Of a DNA stretch of 7,258 bases, positions 4,937-7,258 are shown piece by piece. The DNA comes from Planctomycetales bacterium. Lineage in GTDB: Bacteria > Planctomycetota > Planctomycetia > Planctomycetales > Planctomycetaceae. The position numbers and the translations under genes are program-made. The stretch spans positions 1 to 7,258 of the forward strand of contig JAGVKR010000841.1 of NCBI GenBank assembly GCA_020050375.1, written 5' to 3'. The notes under the pieces are model-generated. The model worked only from the letters and a program-made list of their open reading frames with translations. It searched no databases and was not told the DNA's origin. The number at the start of each line of letters is the position of its first letter. Within the stretch, counting starts at the first letter, position 1.

Positions 4937-7258
4937 CGTGCCGGCGTTGGCATTCGCCGACGTTTTTCCGGAATCCTTCCCTTCTTCGCCGGCCTTCGGC
5001 TTCTCAGCGCCGTCAGCCTTCGCCGGCTCGGCGACTGCCGATGTGGATACGACCTTCCCATCCTTGTCGACGACCACTGTCCCTAAATCTTTGGTCACTC
5101 CCGGCTTGATCGCAACGTCCTTCGCGACCTCGACGTATTGGAAACCGCCCCCGTTGCCGATCAGTTGATATTTACAACCCGGCAACAGCGTCACCTGGAA
5201 CCGGCCCTCAGCGTCGGTCGCAACTGGCGGGAGTTGGGGACTGAAATCGCCAGTCGGAAGGACATCCGTGCGAAGCGACATGCCCGAGACCGGCTGACCG
5301 TCGACATTGAGAATCCGCCCGACAAGCGTAGCGCACGGCTGCAAATCGACGATGATTTCCCCAACGCGAATCTCGTCGGGGCCGACCGTCACGACGCGGC
5401 CGACGTTCCGCTCTTTATGATGGAAGAGCAGCGTCCGCGACTCGTTCGGACCGAAATTCGTCGCCGTCAGCAAGGGTTGCTGCGTCGCGGCGATGTACGC
5501 ATGCCACGACAACCCCTCGACCGACACACCGCTGATCGGCTCCCCCTTGGATCCCACGACGCGAATCCGTAACGACTTTCCGGGATCGAGCTGGAAATCG
5601 AGAGTGACCGCCGTGGCGTCCGCGGCGGGGTTGATTTCCCGCATCATCGTCGGCCAATTAGGACCGGGATTGATCGGATTTCGATAAGTGTCGAAATCTT
5701 TCGCTTTGCTGTCCTTTGGCACGTCAATCTCGTTGTATGGCGCGTCAATCTCGTTGTAGCCGACGCCGCGGCGATAAGGGACCATCACGCTGTTGGCCCC
5801 CACGATCGCGCGGCCGGGAAGGCCGACGAGTCGATAAGTTCCGTCAGTTTTCGTCTGATAACGAAGCTGGTCTCCGTCGACATTGCCATCGGAATGGAAC
5901 TCAGGCGTCCTCTGGGCGAACTCGTTCGAGAGAAACGGCAGATAGTGCAGGCGAACCCCGGGGACTGCTGCGCCAGTCTCTTTGTCGGTCACGCGCCCCG
6001 TGATCCAGACCCCGCGATGCAGCTCAATCTCCATCGGCACCGGCCCGAGACCGGCCGGATCGGGGACGTCGACTTCGCGCATGAAGTACGGCTGCTCGTC
6101 GTTCGGGACCAGCAGCAGACGATTTCCCTTCCCCTTGGGCATGCCCAGCAGTCGAAATCGACCTTGGGCGTCGGTGACGGCCTTCAACACGCGATGACCG
6201 GAGTAAGGATACCCGGCGAGCTTGTCGCTTTCGACCGGCACCCCGGCAAGAGGCATGCCCGTCTTTGCATCCCGCACGACCCCTTCGATCGTTCGGGCGG
6301 GATCGGCCGTGAACGTAAACTCCGTGCCGAACACCGGCTCCGACCCCTCAAACGGCGGCTGACTGATCTTCCTCTGAAAAGACTCGATCTTTCGCGTCAC
6401 GGCCTTCGCGTCGCGATGGGCGACCGTTTCTCCCTCAAAGATCAGGCTGACGATCCGCTCCCGACCGAGACCGCGAATCTCGAACCGGCCGTCGGCATTC
6501 GTCGTGGCCGTTGTCGGCGTGCTCACGAGCCGCGGCTCGACCGATCGACGGGCCTTTGCAATTACGGTCCACGGCAATTCGCCCGCTCTGGCTCCCTCGA
6601 GCCAGGCCGAGAGATCTTCGTCCTTGGAAGTGTGCGGCTCGCCAATTTTCACGACCGTCCCGGCGACCGCCCGTCCTTCGAGATCGATCACGCGACCACG
6701 AATCGGCACGTCTTCCACCAACCGCAGCGTCAGCGGCTGTCCGGACAGAACTTCTTCGTACTCGATCCACACCGGCCCGTAACCTTTGAGGGACGCGGCA
6801 ATGGTCGTCTTCTTCCAATTCTCCCGCCATTGATCGGCAAGCCGGCTGACGTCGCCAAAGGGTTGCTTCGAAAATGAGATTGAAAAACGTCCCTGAGCAT
6901 CGGTAGCCGTCTCGGACATCGGGGACTCGAAGTCATCGCCGACGACCGCCTTCATCATTTCCCAAAGCGGCGCCGCCGCGCGTACCGTCGCACCGGCGGC
7001 GGGTTTGCCGTCAGGCGTGAGGACGACGCCGGAGACAGAGACCGTGGCGTTGCCGTCAACCTCGACCTCCCCCACCCCGGCTTTCGCCGTAGACGGCGAG
7101 GGAGTTTCTGCCTTCCCCCCGTTCGCGGGGGGATCGAGGGGGGGCGTCTCCTCGTCGATCGGTTTTTCCGAGGCGATTTCAATCTCGTCGGCGGCTGGCT
7201 TCTCCGCAAACGTCCCTCCCACACTCAACGCCGCCACCGAAATGGCCGCGACGGGCAC
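2906..7258 (-). CDS. Large protein of duplicated carboxypeptidase-regulatory-like domains (5' end probably outside window)
   Basis: An open frame of 1450 codons runs from the right edge to TGA at 2906-2908. The edge codon is GTG and may be an internal valine, so the N-terminus is probably incomplete; residues are counted from that codon. Residues 1-18 are hydrophobic (VPVAAISVAALSVGGTFA), fitting the end of a signal peptide or membrane helix, and the rest is therefore likely outside the cytoplasm. A low-complexity linker (19-72) leads into beta-sandwich repeats of the CarboxypepD_reg (PF13620) type, recognised by the pattern V-x-G-x-V-x-D-x-x-G-x-P-x-x-G and by T-D-x-x-G-x-[FY]-R-[LMV]. First set, approximate starts: 73, 183, 317, 414, 555, 637. 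An Ala/Lys/Glu-rich linker follows (736-790), then a second set at 801, 903, 1029, 1124, 1255, 1341. The sets are paralogous: LHRGVWITGRVTDKETG (413-429) versus LHRGVWISGRVTDKETG (1123-1139). No catalytic motif is visible, so a binding or structural surface role is inferred. Planctomycete proteins of this type sometimes carry an N-terminal M56 (BlaR1-like) peptidase or other module, which cannot be judged here. Confidence 0.9.
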   Translation of the reverse strand: MPVAAISVAALSVGGTFAEKPAADEIEIASEKPIDEETPPLDPPANGGKAETPSPSTAKAGVGEVEVDGNATVSVSGVVLTPDGKPAAGATVRAAAPLWEMMKAVVGDDFESPMSETATDAQGRFSISFSKQPFGDVSRLADQWRENWKKTTIAASLKGYGPVWIEYEEVLSGQPLTLRLVEDVPIRGRVIDLEGRAVAGTVVKIGEPHTSKDEDLSAWLEGARAGELPWTVIAKARRSVEPRLVSTPTTATTNADGRFEIRGLGRERIVSLIFEGETVAHRDAKAVTRKIESFQRKISQPPFEGSEPVFGTEFTFTADPARTIEGVVRDAKTGMPLAGVPVESDKLAGYPYSGHRVLKAVTDAQGRFRLLGMPKGKGNRLLLVPNDEQPYFMREVDVPDPAGLGPVPMEIELHRGVWITGRVTDKETGAAVPGVRLHYLPFLSNEFAQRTPEFHSDGNVDGDQLRYQTKTDGTYRLVGLPGRAIVGANSVMVPYRRGVGYNEIDAPYNEIDVPKDSKAKDFDTYRNPINPGPNWPTMMREINPAADATAVTLDFQLDPGKSLRIRVVGSKGEPISGVSVEGLSWHAYIAATQQPLLTATNFGPNESRTLLFHHKERNVGRVVTVGPDEIRVGEIIVDLQPCATLVGRILNVDGQPVSGMSLRTDVLPTGDFSPQLPPVATDAEGRFQVTLLPGCKYQLIGNGGGFQYVEVAKDVAIKPGVTKDLGTVVVDKDGKVVSTSAVAEPAKADGAEKPKAGEEGKDSGKTSANANAGTTPPLDPPANGERAKTAEPVKSDTNDTIVVRGRVLDPDGKPFAGATVYALVHYYHPSMKRLPLGETRSGPDGQFEFAYPNPVRTEAGWREYVNTGGQAIVAVAEGFGPGLAWTTEIPPGEPVALRLVRDDVPVTGRVIDLEGRPVAGVKVSLLSINPTKSEQLDDWLNTMALGDYQGADRFLAAGMPQTEAERFPAIVTGKDGRFRMTGLGRERLVGLMFEGPMIAVSRATVVTRRIPPVKGAARKGGIFGADFEFTASPTRPIVGTVRDADTGAPLAGVTIGDRGMALRLPKWVMAVTDEAGQFRLTGLPKGITQPLGVLPGNDVPYFSPYVTVPDSPGLEPINVDIKLHRGVWISGRVTDKETGRPVQARMRFYPLLSNANAQRVKDVFNPGGYVRGGEDRYQTNLDGTYRLVGLPGKAIVGAECWKHPYRFGAGAEQIEGMTEDGEFPAWGNMMPPGRNNPNSMQAIDVPEGAESATCDLELDPGETMRFTVADADGSPVSGYRVWGRTSSPVFHQKTPIESPKFEAVNFRAGETRRILVYHESQNQIALVDVQIDEHPNRHMTIQLQPCATVTGRLLDAAEAPVAGAAITLEASTRGFKRLPVALFTTGDELFRTATDKEGRFRMAVVPAGSFSVDCRISDPQRDTFQRLIEDFAVKPGETIDLGDVRLKRQN
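4894..4936. repeat. GC-rich element, copy 2, at the junction of the two modules
   Basis: This 43-nt segment matches 7105-7147 at 38 of 43 positions, and all five differences are transitions. It encodes TPPLDPPANGERAKT in the same frame as the other copy. Its hairpin is degraded: the run of Gs opposite the CCCC arm is interrupted by two A residues (4916 and 4919). The flanking run of seven G (4927-4933) is intact. It marks the boundary where the second module starts. Confidence 0.85.
5717..5758. repeat. 21-nt tandem duplication giving YNEIDAP-YNEIDVP
   Basis: TGGCACGTCAATCTCGTTGTA (5717-5737, 21 nt) is followed directly by the same unit with a single A-to-G change (5738-5758). On the coding strand it gives YNEIDAP followed by YNEIDVP at residues 501-514, in frame. 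The equivalent region of the second module (near residues 1210-1225) has no such repeat, so this copy arose after the large internal duplication. It lies in a probable loop after the fourth domain. Confidence 0.9.
7105..7147. repeat. GC-rich element, copy 1, near the N-terminus of the large protein
   Basis: This 43-nt segment encodes TPPLDPPANGGKAET (residues 38-52). It contains a perfect hairpin, TCCCCCC (7114-7120) with GGGGGGA (7127-7133) around a GTTCGC loop, followed by a run of seven G (7138-7144). It matches the segment at 4894-4936 at 38 of 43 positions. It lies in the low-complexity linker between the hydrophobic N-terminal stretch and the first beta-sandwich domain. Confidence 0.85.

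Larger units (their letters stand above)
4937..7147 (-). repeat. First internal module of the large protein
   Basis: Residues 38-774 form the first copy of the internal duplication, from the upstream GC-rich element to the base before the second one. The offset between equivalent element bases is 2211 nt, exactly 737 codons, so the frame is kept. This copy has a C-terminal extension absent from the second: a linker (about 736-774) rich in Ala, Lys, Glu and Gly that joins the halves. It also carries a 21-nt tandem duplication at 5717-5758 that the second copy lacks. Confidence 0.85.

Noticed and set aside
5894..6877. A 327-codon plus-strand open frame
   Set aside because: It is antisense to conserved domains of the large protein and shows no protein family signature.
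7256..7258. GTG at the window edge as the true start of the large gene
   Set aside because: The codon opens straight into a hydrophobic segment with no basic n-region before it. The frame continues to the edge, so it is more likely an internal valine.

Overview
The window looks like part of a planctomycete chromosome (phylum Planctomycetota). The base composition is high in GC. All three protein genes lie on the minus strand, so transcription runs from the right edge to the left. The best lineage clue is a DUF1800 gene followed directly by a DUF1501 gene, a pairing that is very common and much amplified in planctomycetes. The large multi-repeat carboxypeptidase-regulatory-like protein and the many short GC-rich palindromic repeats agree with this. 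No genus can be fixed from the sequence alone.

Layout in transcription order: (1) 7258-2906 encodes about 1450 residues of a surface or periplasmic protein made of repeated carboxypeptidase-regulatory-like (Ig/transthyretin-like beta-sandwich) domains. Its N-terminus lies outside the window. It consists of two homologous halves of about 700 residues, each with six domains. A related 43-nt GC-rich element starts each half. (2) 2905-2781 is a short spacer holding two back-to-back hairpins. (3) 2780-1335 is a complete DUF1800 protein of 481 residues, carrying an in-frame GC-rich palindrome that encodes a Pro-rich linker. (4) 1334-1021 is a 314-nt spacer with no convincing gene. It is packed with short palindromes and one 14-nt tandem duplication. 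(5) 1020-1 is a DUF1501 protein with a textbook Tat signal peptide, cut off at the left edge, so its C-terminus is missing.

DUF1800 and DUF1501 products are thought to act together, but their biochemical role is not established. DUF1501 belongs to the alkaline-phosphatase-like fold group and is exported here by the Tat route. The large repeat protein is on the same strand, but nothing ties its function to the pair.

I found no CRISPR array, tRNA, rRNA, transposase, phage gene or defence system. The most interesting material is the family of GC-rich palindromic elements, found in spacers and in frame inside coding regions, and the internal duplication of the large protein. There is no strong case for a wholly new system in this window.
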